Of a stretch of 64,000 bases of DNA, positions 10,911 to 22,341 are shown one piece after another (the stretch's first letter is position 1; each line of letters opens with the position of its first letter). The translations under genes and the position numbers were made by a program. The DNA lies in assembly GCA_040954595.2 (NCBI GenBank), contig CM082597.2, positions 8,494,001-8,558,000 on the forward strand. The letters are read 5' to 3'. Below the pieces are notes generated by a model, which saw nothing but the letters and a program-made list of their open reading frames with translations, was not told the DNA's origin and made no database searches. This DNA comes from Balanoglossus misakiensis. Lineage: Eukaryota > Hemichordata.

Positions 10911-11039
10911 GTACGGTACGGTGCACTGCAAACGTTTACATGTACTGTGTTTAGCAGTGGGAAGCAACTAGCAGTAACATCAGCAGCAGTAGTAACAGGG
11001 AGTCTGGCCATGACGTAGACATACAAACAGTATCAGAAT

Positions 11040-12060
11040 CACATACGAGACGAGTGCACGGGAGAGTGCTGAGAGTGAACAGCAAAACCTGACTGGTCAC
11101 AACTTTGAAGTCACCGCTCTTTCTTCAACTGGTACGGAATATATCGTAACAGGTGGTTGCATTTTACCGTCACCGAAACTAGACCACATGAATATGTATA
11201 AGAATTCTTCTTTTGAATGTGCATTACTGCAACGCAGTTTGGAAATCTAGATTACGCTTGGGGCATACTAGCGGTTCCCAGCTGTCGCAATAAATTATCT
11301 TCTACATCGATTAAGGCACAGTTAGTCTGTTCATTTTTTCAGATTTGCTTTGAGATGATTTTTTCAAATGAGCAAAACATAAGAGTGCCACGAGGTCCTA
11401 TAGGCACCTGTTGTCACATCTGTCTTGCACCATCTAAATGTAGGCATTCACTTTTTAGAAAGAAACAGCCAATATTTCTGAAAATAAAACCGTTCAAGTG
11501 TTTCCTGCATAATTTTGGAAGCAAATTACTTGCATTGAGAGTGCGGTGTCCGAAATGATATGTCATCTTGGTTTCACAATGGATGACAGTGCAACAGGTG
11601 GGTGAAAAACACCCTCAAAAAGGAGCCGGTGTTTGTAATGACTTTCATGCACGCATGTAAAACATCTTTAAGTTGTTTCGAGAATAATACTTCTAGTTCT
11701 GATTCTTGTGTAAATAGAACAATAATACCATACCGCGCAAGCAAAAGACATCGCCGTACCCTACAACTGGTGTCGATCAGATATGGATTTGAACGTGTGG
11801 GGAAATTCAATACCAATGCCCTGACAGATGGCTTAGTCTTCAAAAGTTCGAAGAAATACAATGTGTGAACATGTGGATTTAAATAATTGCCACACCTCGT
11901 TGCCCCCGGTCTTCGAAAATAAAATCACAACACCATATAAATTCTGTCCTTCAAGAACATCGCATTCCAGTTTACCCGGCGAGTGGGATAAAAGCTCACG
12001 CCTCTTGATTTACGACGTGGACACGAGTGACAAGTACGTACATCTGTAAGACACGCTATT
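11040..12060 (+). other. Possible degenerate exons of a second propeller copy
   Basis: Around 11077-11152 a plus-strand frame reads NLTGHNFEVTALSSTGTEYI and ends at ACAG|GTGGTT. It resembles the blade ITDVEVLSTGDLIAL of the upstream gene. Further short frames (11602-11868, 11861-12049) show no recognisable domain. This may be a paralogous gene fragment; evidence is weak. Confidence 0.25.
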
Positions 12061-12435
12061 CTTTACTATCAATCACGTGATCTGGCAATGTGTCCCATGG
12101 CGCAGTCATTTCCAGATGACGGGCAAGCAATATTTCGGCACCCAGTAAAAGTTTTTCCGAGTATGTTTTTACTTTAGAACCGCCAAACACATAACATGTA
12201 TCAGGTATGTTGTCTCATCAGCCTCATTGCATTTCGTCTGCACAGTCTTTGTCTGCACCACGTAAGTCCACGTTGCTGAAGTTGCCCGTCATCTGGAAAT
12301 TTGAATGCGACCGTAACTGCCACCTGAACGCGTCTGACGTCATTTGATAGCGAAGAATAGATAGATGATGCTTCGCCTGTATATCTCAATTCCACTTTAA
12401 TGTACATTATCAAATGCCTATTATCATATGCCTAT

Positions 12436-13167
12436 ATTCACGTGCCCATGTAAAGTCTATGGGGAAAAGCGCCCTCACATCCGTGCAGTTTTTTTGCTTA
12501 TCACGCCCCGGCCCGGTGACCATATTTGGAAGACGCGTTCACTATCCGGATCTAGTTTTGTGTTTATTGCGCGAGATTCGAAAGTTGTCGTTGCTACGTT
12601 CGGAATTTAATTTTTCTGGTGCGGTGTCAGTGACTAGTGCACTTGCAGTGTGTGTACGTCCTATGCCGCTACCGAATCACATCCTCTTCCATAATCGCTG
12701 CATGTTGTAGAGCTTTATTTGGAAATATGAATAGTAAAATTGATGATTTGATCTGATTAATGTGTGACTGTCGGCGTCGATCGACGCGAAGAAAAAATAA
12801 TGTTTTGCTCGCGCTCGGCTGTGTGAGTTCGAGCGCGTCTACATCTCACGTGCAATAGAATGTAAACAAATGACATCAAGCATATCAATCCGCAAGAACT
12901 GGAGGAATACGGCTCTATGCTACGGGATTGATCACTTCAAAACGATAGATAAAAACGTAATATTTACATTCCAAAATATTACATAATGTGTATTTTTATT
13001 AATTTCTTGTAGATTATCGTTCAATAAGGCATATGATAAAACCTTTACGGCCCTGATACGGGTTTTGCGGCCCTCGGTCGTACGGCGATTCGCGCCCTCC
13101 CTGCGGTCGGGCGCTTCCGCCGTACGACCTCGGGCCGCAAAACCCGTATCAGGGCCGTAAAGATTAT
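12436..13167. repeat. 732-bp tandem unit, copy 1
   Basis: It begins ATTCACGTGCCCATGTAAAG and ends with the 118-bp hairpin plus AGATTAT. Its left half differs from copies 2 and 3 at many positions (for example near 12540 and 12660-12700), while its right half is the same as copy 2. Confidence 0.95.
13044..13161. repeat. 118-bp GC-rich hairpin, copy 1
   Basis: Two 44-bp arms (starting TTTACGGCCCTGATACGGG) match as inverted repeats at 42 of 44 positions around a 30-bp CpG-rich loop that itself contains GCGCCC/GGGCGC. Confidence 0.95.
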
Positions 13168-13899
13168 ATTCACGTGCCCATGTAAAGTCTATGGGGAAAA
13201 GCGCCCTCACATCCGTGCAGTTTTTTTGCTTATCACGCCCCGGCCCGGTGACCATATTTGGAAGACGCGTTCAATATCCGGATCTAGTTTTGTGTTTATT
13301 GCGCGAGATTCGAAAGTTGTCGTTGCTATGTTCTGAATTAAATTTTTCCGGTGCGGTGTCAGTGACTAGTGCACTTGCAGTGTGTGTATGTCCTATGCCG
13401 CTAGCGAATCCCATCATCTCCCGTAATCGCTGCATGTTGTAGAGCTTTATTTGGAAATATGAATAGTAAAATTGATGATTTGATCTGATTAATGTGTGAC
13501 TGTCGGCGTCGATCGTCGCGAAGAAAAAATAATGTTTTGCTCGCGCTCGGCTGTGTGAGTTCGAGCGCGTCTATATCTCACGTGCAATAGAATGTAAACA
13601 AATGACATCAAGCATATCAATCCGCAAGAACTGGAGGAATACGGCTCTATGCTACGGGATTGATCACTTCAAAACGATAGATAAAAACGTAATATTTACA
13701 TTCCAAAATATTACATAATGTGTATTTTTATTAATTTCTTGTAGATTATCGTTCAATAAGGCATATGATAAAACCTTTACGGCCCTGATACGGGTTTTGC
13801 GGCCCTCGGTCGTACGGCGATTCGCGCCCTCCCTGCGGTCGGGCGCTTCCGCCGTACGACCTCGGGCCGCAAAACCCGTATCAGGGCCGTAAAGATTAT
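13168..13899. repeat. 732-bp tandem unit, copy 2 (hybrid)
   Basis: Exactly 732 bp after copy 1. Its left part is copy-3-like and its right part copy-1-like, with the switch between about 13573 and 13606. The minus-strand 107-codon frames shared between units are a by-product of the duplication. Confidence 0.95.
13776..13893. repeat. 118-bp GC-rich hairpin, copy 2
   Basis: Identical by eye to the copy at 13044, including the two arm mismatches. Confidence 0.95.
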
Positions 13900-14629
13900 A
13901 TTCACGTGCCCATGTAAAGTCTATGGGGAAAAGCGCCCTCACATCCGTGCAGTTTTTTTGCTTATCACGCCCCGGCCCGGTGACCATATTTGGAAGACGC
14001 GTTCAATATCCGGATCTAGTTTTGTGTTTATTGCGCGAGATTCGAAAGTTGTCGTTGCTATGTTCTGAATTAAATTTTTCCGGTGCGGTGTCAGTGACTA
14101 GTGCACTTGCAGTGTGTGTATGTCCTATGCCGCTAGCGAATCCCATCATCTCCCGTAATCGCTGCATGTTGTAGAGCTTTATTTGGAAATATGAATAGTA
14201 AAATTGATGATTTGATCTGATTAATGTGTGACTGTCGGCGTCGATCGTCGCGAAGAAAAAATAATGTTTTGCTCGCGCTCGGCTGTGTGAGTTCGAGCGC
14301 GTCTATATCTCACGTGCAATAGAATGTAAACAAATGACATCGCGCATATCAATCCGCAAGAACTGGAGGAATGCGCCTCTATGCTACGGGATAGATCATT
14401 TCAAAACGATAGATAAACACGTAATATTTACATTCCAAAATATTACAGAATGTGTATTTTATTAGTTTCTTGTAGATTATCGTTCAATAAGGCATATGAT
14501 AAAACCTTTACGGCCCTGATACGGGTTTTGCGGCCCTCGGTCGTACGGCGATTCGCGCCCTCCCTGCGGTCGGGCGCTTCCGCCGTACGACCTCGGGCCG
14601 CAAAACCCGTATCAGGGCCGTAAAGATTA
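13900..14629. repeat. 732-bp tandem unit, copy 3
   Basis: Left part matches copy 2. Its right part has private differences (GACATCGCGC, AATGCGCCTC, GATAGATCATTT). One base shorter. It ends at the third hairpin, after which the sequence becomes unrelated. Confidence 0.95.
14507..14624. repeat. 118-bp GC-rich hairpin, copy 3
   Basis: Identical by eye to the other two although the flanking unit has diverged. Confidence 0.95.
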
Positions 14630-14932
14630 GTATATTTGTAAATGTCCGACTTTTTCGAGTATGCATCGTGATGGAGAAACGTTCATGAGACTATGCTTTT
14701 ACCTGAAGGTGTCAACTGATGTTGGTTCGAGACCACTTTTTTCTACTTCTTTTGTGTGTGAGAAATTTTAACGACATTATCATTTGAATTGTTATCATTT
14801 TCATAAATCCAATTCATTTCAATATCTACGCTGCGTTTTTTATCTGTCGGGTATAAGAAACATGCAGGGAAACGTGATCATTTTTCTTGTCGCGGTTCAC
14901 CTGGGCAAGTCTGAATACGGAGGGTTAGGGTT

Positions 14933-15199
14933 GGGAATCCAAATTTTTGGCCCAATTTTTGGGGTACCCTCAGCTGACCTTTGAAGTACTTACTGAAGTA
15001 CTTACATAACGTACAAGTTCACTTTTGGTTGTTGTGTTCGTACTTGTAGGACATCCATTTCGGGTGGTTGCCTACTTACCCACATCTCCACATCCAGAGC
15101 AAATACATCCTAGGCATTTGAATGGTACAACCCTGAATGGAGTCTAATGGTTATTATCTCTATGCTTGGGCCCCTTCAATGCTGCTTGCAGCTTTAATA
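14933..15199. repeat. Dispersed element copy ending GCTTGCAGCTTTAAT
   Basis: From GGAATCCAAATTTTTGG to CTGCTTGCAGCTTTAAT this matches 6012-6264 with few differences. The same terminal block recurs near 62255-62290. It behaves as a short interspersed element with a fixed 3' end. Confidence 0.8.
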
Positions 15200-15959
15200 T
15201 GATCTGATGTTTTGTAGTGTTGCTATAGTAACACTGTTAGTTGTCACCAGTTTACAGCTAGCGCACGGCCTTGCGACATTTGATGCAATAAATGTTGGAT
15301 TGTCGCAACAAAATAATCTTTATGGGTCACTTTGACGCATTCTTACTGAGTGAGCAACAATATGACTGATTGTCATCTCCCGTACTTTTGCTTTGCGTCC
15401 ACCTTTGCTTTCACTGGAACTTGTTACTCAGTTTCAATTTTTGATAATTTAGTGAACACAACTGAGTGATTTCACACCTTGCACAGCTTTAATCACCCTA
15501 GAAGCAACACAGCTCTGCACGCTGTCAAGACCAGTGCGCTGCCATTTTATTCAGTGCACAAGTTATCTTTACACAGGCGTCCTATAAATAGCATCAATAG
15601 CCTAGTAACACAAGCAACGCACTGAGCGAACGCGCATTGTAACAACTTAGCTAAACTTAACAAATGATGAAGCAACTTTTGTTGGAGGTCATGCCAATGT
15701 ATGTGCGTCTGCACAGGCTTATAAAATTAACAGCGGCCCAGGGCTGGTCATAATTGGACAGGCAGGTAAATTTCATCGTCACCTGCCCTGATTTATGCCA
15801 ACTTGATAAGAGAAACTTTAAAATACTTCGCACTATTTAACGTAGTTTAGAATATGAATGGTATGATAACAAAAATAAGTATTATCAAAGCAATTAATCT
15901 GATCCTAAATGTTGATCTTTTTGCCCCAAAAACAATACACAATAAAATTTCTTCACCAA
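15200..15959. other. Non-coding, nothing recognised
   Basis: Mixed-composition DNA without a convincing exon or repeat structure. Confidence 0.4.
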
Positions 15960-16500
15960 TGGCAGTACATAATTAACACACAATCTGAGATGTCTTAGGA
16001 TATGTCCAATTTCTAAAAATTACATACATGTACCGGGTAGTAGGATATAAAATTTAACCCGCACTGAAAACTTGTGAACTTGGCATGAGCAGGCAGACTG
16101 TTTCATTGAGGATGGTATAAACAAGAGGGGGGGGGGATTCCACTCTGGCAATTAGGGGGGACTGTAATAACTCTAGCTGGGCAGGTAAATTTTCAGAGTG
16201 TGTATCGAATGGGCAGGTAAGCAAGCAAACCAGAAATCTCAAGGCCTGACTGCATAACTAGAAAGCAGACTGCAGACACCCAATTATAATAATTTATATC
16301 GATGTTTAGTGGCCAGAGTGATGTCCAAAAACAGCTATGATTATGGAAATTTTATGGAAATTAGCCCTGACTCTATGATTTTTTCCTAGGGAGAACCCTG
16401 TCCTGATATATTGTGCCTCGAAAATATGATTTGTTCCTCTTTCTAACCTGCTGCGGGTCACAATGTCCCCATGCTTTCAAAAGCTGCTGAAACATTGTGT
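15960..16500 (-). repeat. Dispersed repeat, pair of 43640-44170 in opposite orientation
   Basis: The reverse complement of this stretch matches 43640-44170 in several blocks: AATTGGACATATCCTA, AGTTATGCAGTCAGGCCTT, ATATAAATTATTATAAT, and a block around CAGCAGGTT. The 16.1-kb copy carries a poly-G run where the other has poly-C. Confidence 0.75.
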
Positions 16501-16552
16501 CACCATGTTGTCTTCAAGAAAAAATTCACATTTCACTATTGGTATAATACTC

Positions 16553-16745
16553 TCTATTAGCACAGGGGGTTGCAAACATTAAAGTTATAAATGGCGGAGT
16601 TCTGATCTGCATTTCCCCACCTGTCTTATCATTTGCTAATCTAGAATACTAGTACAAGCTTTCGAATTTCCAATTAAGCACCTGTTAACGACTAAATCTG
16701 TGTGCCCCATGATTAAGTTGATAAAGTAAACATCGGTCAGCGAGT
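16553..16745. repeat. Left arm of inverted repeat around LINE
   Basis: Matches the reverse complement of 21125-21390 (blocks AACATTAAAGTTATAAATGG, TTAAGCACCTG, TAACGACT-AATCTGTGTG). The right arm has an extra ~60 bp. Confidence 0.8.
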
Positions 16746-16934
16746 ACTGGGTATAACAATGTTATCACACTTAGATGAATGATGAATTCATAGCTGAGTG
16801 TTATGTTGATAAATAATTTCACTATATGTTTTCAGATTTTCTTTACTACAATTCAGAGTACTTCCTTAACCCTTTCAGCCCCATTTCACTGTGTAAAGGT
16901 CCAACACTGCCATTGGAGAACAATGGAGTTATTA

Positions 16935-16955
16935 GTTCAGTTCAGTTCAGTTCAG
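16935..16955 (-). repeat. LINE 3' terminal pentamer repeat
   Basis: TTCAG repeated four times on the plus strand (CTGAA on the element strand), placed just beyond the ORF2 stop and 3' UTR. CR1-like elements end in such microsatellites, which are thought to aid target priming. Confidence 0.7.
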
Positions 16956-17006
16956 GGAATAGATATCCTTCCGGATAATGAAACATCCCTCCTGGTAAAA
17001 CATATG

Positions 17007-19854
17007 CTAGTGATGGTCGATACAATCTTTGTTGCGCTGGTAACTGTCATAATTGTTCTTAAAGGAGTTGGTGCTGCTGGCGTTGACCACCCAATCCGGA
17101 AGACTGTTCCATTTGTTGACAACCCTCGGCGTAAATGAATACTTTCTAATGTCTAGTTTTGTTGCAGGTTTGTGTAATTTGAAAGCATGACCCCTGGTTC
17201 TGGATAAACTGTTAATCTTGAAAGCAATATTACAAGAATCAATGTCGTTTAGAATTTTGAAAACTTCGATCATATCTCCTCTCACTCTCCTATCCTTCAA
17301 AGTCGGTAGGTTCAAGGCAGACAGACGCTGCTCATAGGGCTTATGTTGGAGTTGAGGGATCATTTTTGTTGCACGACGCTGCACCTGTTCGAGAATGTCA
17401 ATGTCTTTTCTTAGCCAAGGTGACCAAGCCTGAACCGAGTACTCAAGTCGTGGCCTTACCAGCTGCTTGTACAAACGCAAAATTATATCCTTGGATTTAA
17501 ATAAAAGAGTTCTTTTCATCATCCCCAGAACTTTGTTTGCCTTTTTCGCTGCTTCTACACACTGTCGTGATGGTTTCAAGCTCCTATGAACAATGACACC
17601 CAGATCCTTTTCTTCATCAATACTTTCCAGTGGAATATTATTCATGTTGTAGATATGGTTTGGGTTCTTGCTCCCAAGGTGCATCACTTTACATTTTTTT
17701 TACGTTGAAGCTCATTTGCCAGTCACAGGCCCACGTGTGCAGCCTATCCAGATCTAACTGTAAAACTGTTCTGTCGTCTTAATTGCCAACACGGTTATAT
17801 AGTTTGGTATCGTCCGCAAATTTCTTGATTGCTGATTTAATTCCCACATCGATGTCATTTATATAAATCAAAAATAGCACTGGGCCGAGGACCGAGCCCT
17901 GTGGAACACCACTAGAAACAGACTGCCACATAGATGAGACTCCATTTAGCACCACACGCTGCTCTCTATCAGTCAACCAAGCCTCTATCCACTTGGCAAT
18001 TTGGCCTCTGATTCCATGACTGATTAATTTAGTACAGAGTCTACCGTGAGGAACTTTGTCAAAAGCTTTAGCAAAATCCAAAAACACTACATCCACTGGG
18101 CCGTCCTCGTCCATGAACTGAGTTATCTCGTCTAGGAATTCCAACAAGTTAGTCATACAAGATTTTCCGTGGCAAAAACCGTGTTGTGAGTTAGTGATCA
18201 AGTTGTGCTTGTTCAAATGGCTAACAATCTGGTCCCTGATGATGGACTCCAAAATCTTGCCGCAAACGCTGGTTAAGCTGACTGGACGATAATTACCCGG
18301 ATCAGATTTTGCACCCTTTTTAAAGATAGGAGTAACGTTAGCTTTCTTCCAGTCGTCTGGGACCGCTCCTGTATCCAAGGAATTGTTGAAAAGCATTGTT
18401 AAGGGAATTGCAAGCTGCTCAGCACAGTTTTTCAAAACACATGTAAGGATCCTGTCCGGGCCCGGAGCTTTAAAGGAGCATAAACTGCCTAGTTTCTTTG
18501 TAACAATATCTTGATTTATCAGTACATGGTGTAACTCATCCTCCTTTGGTAGATTGCCTCTTTTGTCTAGTCCAGGTATGCTCAGCATGTCCTCCTTCGT
18601 GAACACGGAAACAAAGAAGTGGTTGAGAATGTCTGCCATATCGCTGTCGTTGACGCAACGCAATCAATTGCTGCCAATTAAGGGACCTATTGTGTCCTTT
18701 GTTTTTTGTTTGGAGCGGGCGTAGGCAAAAAACGCTTTAGGATTGTCCTTGATGTGGTCAGCCAGGTTATTTTCATAAAGTCTTTTTGCCCGTCTGACTT
18801 CTTTTATAACATAACTCTGCTGCTGTCTGTAAATTTGATAATCGTGTGAGCTTCTGCTTTGAGTGTAAATACGCCACATTTTCCTTTTCTTCCTCACTTA
18901 ATGTAGTACCTGTCTTGTCATCCATTGGGGCCTGGATCTCTTTTTTCGTGGCTTCAGTGGTATACATTGGGAAGATATTTCATTTACAGTGTCCTTGATG
19001 AATTGCCACATATTGTGTGCTGATTTCCCGGCCAAATTCTTTTTCCAGTCAATTTCAGCCAGTGCTAAGGACAATTTGGCGAAATCTGCCTTACGTAGAT
19101 CAGGGACATATCCAGTTGGTGACGAAGTCACTGTCAAAACTTGCACCTCAAATTCAATTAACACATGGTCACTATTTCCCAGATGGCCGACTGCAGTAGT
19201 CTCACTTATCATTTCCGGTTCGCTGGATAGGACAAGGTCCAGGCAATTTCTACCTCTCGTGGGGAAGTCAACATGTTGAGTTAAAAAATTATCTTGTATG
19301 CAGCACAGGAACTCTTCACTTTGATTGTCAGAAATGAGTGATGACCAACTGATACTAGGGAAATTAAAGTCGCTACATATAACAGTATGGTTAGCTGCCG
19401 CATGGGAAAGTACTTTATACAGATTTTTGTTGTTTTCCTCAGAGCTATTTGGCGAACGGTACACAACAACAAACAAAACAGGAGGAGTTTTATCTAAGGA
19501 AATCTCGCACCAGACGGAGTTTGTGAAGTTGTAGGCTTGAAACTTTGTTACTTCCACTGCTGTGTAATCTTCCTTCACATACAAGAGTACTCCACCCCCT
19601 CGGCCGTTAAGTGTGTCAGTTCTATCCTGCCTAAATGGAACATGGTAACCGTTAAAACATAGTTCAGCAGATCCGATATCAGCATATGTCCATGCTTCTG
19701 TGATGGCAATAACATCATAGTCCCCAACCGTGATTAACGAAGCGAGTTCATCCCGTTTGTTCATTAAGCTTTGGGCATTAGTGTAGATGCATTTTAGAGA
19801 GGTTTTCTTATTAGTATATACAGTATTTACATTATGTTCGACTCCAGCTAGTCG
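17007..19854 (-). pseudogene. LINE ORF2: endonuclease and reverse transcriptase (broken)
   Basis: From the 5' side: CIYTNAQSLMNKRDEL at the endonuclease start, TEAW, VVYRSPNS and CSDFNFP (DFN catalytic block), and SDHVLIEF (catalytic SDH), then a linker, then reverse transcriptase with NYRPVSLTS, DFAKAFDKVPH, GVPQGSVLGP and FADDTKLY (catalytic FADD), then the C-terminal block ending LPDWVVNASS. Breaks on the way: TAA at 18898-18900, TGA at 18661-18663, TAA just after FADDTKLYNRVGN near 17779, and a one-base frameshift in an A run near 17695. The reading resumes in the correct family sequence after each. The catalytic residues remain recognisable, so decay is fairly recent. Confidence 0.9.
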
Positions 19855-20765
19855 TTTTTTGACCGGTCACCATTGTTCACCTGGATAATGTGACCTCTTC
19901 TAATCCTCAAGTTCTTTTCGCCCATTTCAATTCTCCTTTTCATCTCTCTTTTCAACGCTTGGTCTTCTTCCTGTTGTTTTTTAGTTCAGTCAGGAGTGAT
20001 AAACACCTCGGTAAAATCTTTCCTGCAACTTGATTTCAGCTTCTTTGCATTCATGAAAATCAGTCTTCTATCCGCTGGCTCATGCAATACCATCTTGATT
20101 GGTCTGGAGTAGGTTTCGCCTCTCTTCAGACCAATGCGCTGAACTGTGAATTTGGCCTGCGTTATAGTAGGTAACGCTATCTCCTTCATGATCTCCTCGA
20201 CCACTATTTCATCTGCTTTTCCTTCAACTTCTTTACAGTGCTTTATCATCACATTGTTGCGTCTTCTTTCTCTGTCCATCTCCTCCCATACATATTCAGG
20301 AACTGATTGTTTTATATCAGAAACACTTGCTTTGACTTCCGTTATAGATCCATCTATTTTTGTCAAGGATACGCTCATGTCCTGCACATCCCTCTCAAGT
20401 TTCTCTTGTCTTTGCTCAAATTGGCTCATCATTTTCAGTAGACTAGCGGCACAGGTGTTGCACTTAGCACAATACCAATGGATCGGACTATTGTCGTCGT
20501 TCGCGTTGGCACTCAAAAACTAGTAGGTAGATTTGTTCACATTTTCGCAGGCAATATGATGCCAAAAGTTACATATGCCACATAGAATTGCGTCATCGTT
20601 CTCATCTACAGATTTTATACATGTTCCGCATCGGTTGGAGATGTCCGTCGCTGGGATATTGCCAGTCTTTTCCTTCGATTTTGATGCGCTACCTCTACGG
20701 GTTGCGTATTGTCTTGCTGATGTCTTCGATGTCATGTGCGCCATATTGGACGCCATTTTGAACAT
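19848..20765 (-). pseudogene. LINE ORF1: PHD finger and coiled-coil nucleic-acid-binding protein (broken)
   Basis: The 306-codon frame starts MFKMASN. It has a PHD zinc finger: CGTC, DDAILCGIC, FWHHIAC, and a last pair WYCAKC. A heptad-like segment follows (MSQFEQRQEKLERDVQDM to about residue 150), then a domain with VQRIGLK and ADRRLIFMNAKKL and a basic tail (KREMKRRIEMGEKNLRIRR). A TAG at 20520-20522 falls inside the PHD finger, between its third and fourth zinc-ligand pairs, and a TGA at 19986-19988 interrupts the C-terminal part. ORF1 proteins of this type coat the element RNA; PHD fingers are known in ORF1 of CR1-group elements. ORF2 begins immediately after or overlaps its end. Confidence 0.85.
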
Positions 20766-21124
20766 ACAAGAGAGCTCGAAAATTGCCAGATCCGCAGGCT
20801 ATTCAAAAAACGGCCAAAGCCAATAATAACGTTTTCACTGGGTCCCTCGGTGCTTCATCGAATCTCGGCGAAAGTTCGGTACAGAGACTCAAGCGACTAG
20901 ACGGGGATTTTTCAGAGCAAAAATGGACCGACCAAACTGTAGACACGACCTTCACGGTGCGCCCTCTATCTCACATACGTTATTAGACCAAACCATGGTG
21001 GAGAAAGGGTTAAAACAACTTAGCCTCATCAGATCCTAATGTGTGTAGCTTCTGTTTTTTTAATCCATTTTAGTTTTTGAGCCAAGGAAGGATCTCATGT
21101 GATGTGTTGACTGTACATAATCAG

Positions 21125-21390
21125 TGAGTACTGGGTATGAGAACTGACTGATGTTTACTTAATCCACTTAATCCGTGGATGAAGCACACAGATTAAGTCG
21201 TTAGCAGGTGCTTAATGGGAAATTCGATAGCTAGTATTCTGGATTAGCAACTGATAAGGACAGGTTGGGGTAACACAGAAAAATAAACAAGCACAGAGAC
21301 TGTTCAGCAAGTACTGTTTATTGGGCGAAAAATGCAGATAAAAACTCCGCCATTTATAACTTTAATGTTTGCATCCTCCTGTGCCATCAG
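21125..21390. repeat. Right arm of inverted repeat around LINE
   Basis: Reverse complement of 16553-16745, with an additional segment (CAGTACTTGCTGAACAG and neighbours on the minus strand) not present in the left arm. Confidence 0.8.
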
Positions 21391-21456
21391 GATGCTTAGC
21401 AAATACACTGACTTCTGACATCATCTAAAGGGCAATGATCGCCTAAAACACTGTGA

Positions 21457-21545
21457 CTTCTGATCGTCTTATGCGTAAATGCCAAACCAGAGACTCTGGT
21501 TACAAAAATTGTACACAGTCAATGAAGGCAGTAGCTGTCCTAATA
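21457..21545 (+). mobile_element. Partial copy of the MITE at 21838
   Basis: Begins ATCGTCTTATGCGTAAATGCC and shares the CCAAACCAG, TTACAAAAAT and GCTGTCC blocks with the full copy, then diverges. Confidence 0.6.
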
Positions 21546-21837
21546 AGCCAAATCCCATTAACTACACAGTAAGAACAAGTTTAGTGCATTTCCGAAAATT
21601 TTCATGAAGGCAACTCCATTGAATTTTTTTTGCCGGTCAAAATAGCGCCCTCAGTGGTGATTTTGATGAAATGAAAGCCGAAATATTACGGCTATTTGTC
21701 CAGATCATCAGTTCAGGTCTCATATAATGCCACTTATGTGGCAAACTCAAAATGCAGCTAATAGTTTATAAACATATGCTGTTTGTTTTTGTCTTAAAGA
21801 ATCTAGTGCTAGCAGGCAAAAGTTTTATAATGTACGA

Positions 21838-22165
21838 AAATTGTCTTATGCGTAGTGCCAAACCAGGACCCTGTTTACAAAAATGGTATACAGTCAAAGC
21901 CATAAGGCAGTGTGCTGTCCTCACAACAGACAAGATGGCGGCATCCAGAGTCTGTGTATGAGATCGGGAGAAGACAGCAAATTGGATGAAAAGAAGAGAC
22001 AAAACTAAAGTTAACTTATACGGTGCCCATGAAATGTGGAAGGAAGCGAAGGCAGTCCACTATTTGAATGCGTCAAACGCAAAATCTGCAGAACAATGTG
22101 GATTCTTGGATGTAAAGTTTGTACACACAAAATTACTCATATGCGCATAAGACGATTGTCGGCCT
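21838..22165 (+). mobile_element. ~325-bp MITE with imperfect inverted ends and a YY1-type motif
   Basis: Starts ATTGTCTTATGCGTA and ends with its near inverse (TATGCGCATAAGACGATTG). It matches 62368-62685 along its length (AGACAGCAAATT, AAAAGAAGAGACAAAACTAA, GGAAGCGAAGGCAGTCCAC). It contains CAAGATGGCGGC at 21931-21942, the consensus core bound by YY1-type zinc-finger proteins. No coding capacity. Confidence 0.75.
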
Positions 22166-22341
22166 TTATAGCAACTTGAGACATTTAGCAAACACAATAT
22201 ATAACCTAGAGTGATGATAGGTATTTACATATTTAAAAATCACTATCATTAACATCAGAGCATTGCCTGTCATAAAGTAATAATAATAGTGAGGGCTTAT
22301 GTGGTGCATGTATCCACAATTGTGCAGAATGCGCTTAACAG

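Larger units (their letters stand above)
16935..20990 (-). mobile_element. Degraded CR1/Rex-like LINE with PHD-finger ORF1
   Basis: A nearly full-length minus-strand non-LTR retrotransposon: ORF1 (PHD finger, coiled coil, RNA-binding-like C-terminus), then ORF2 (apurinic-type endonuclease, reverse transcriptase, C-terminal domain), then a short 3' end with tandem pentamers instead of poly-A, as in CR1-clade elements. At least six disabling changes are visible, so it cannot encode its own proteins. The 5' boundary near 20990 is a guess. Confidence 0.85.

Noticed and set aside
12932-13987. Two identical 107-codon minus-strand frames
   Set aside because: They lie in copies of the 732-bp repeat, run through its hairpin-adjacent DNA, and the third copy lacks the frame.
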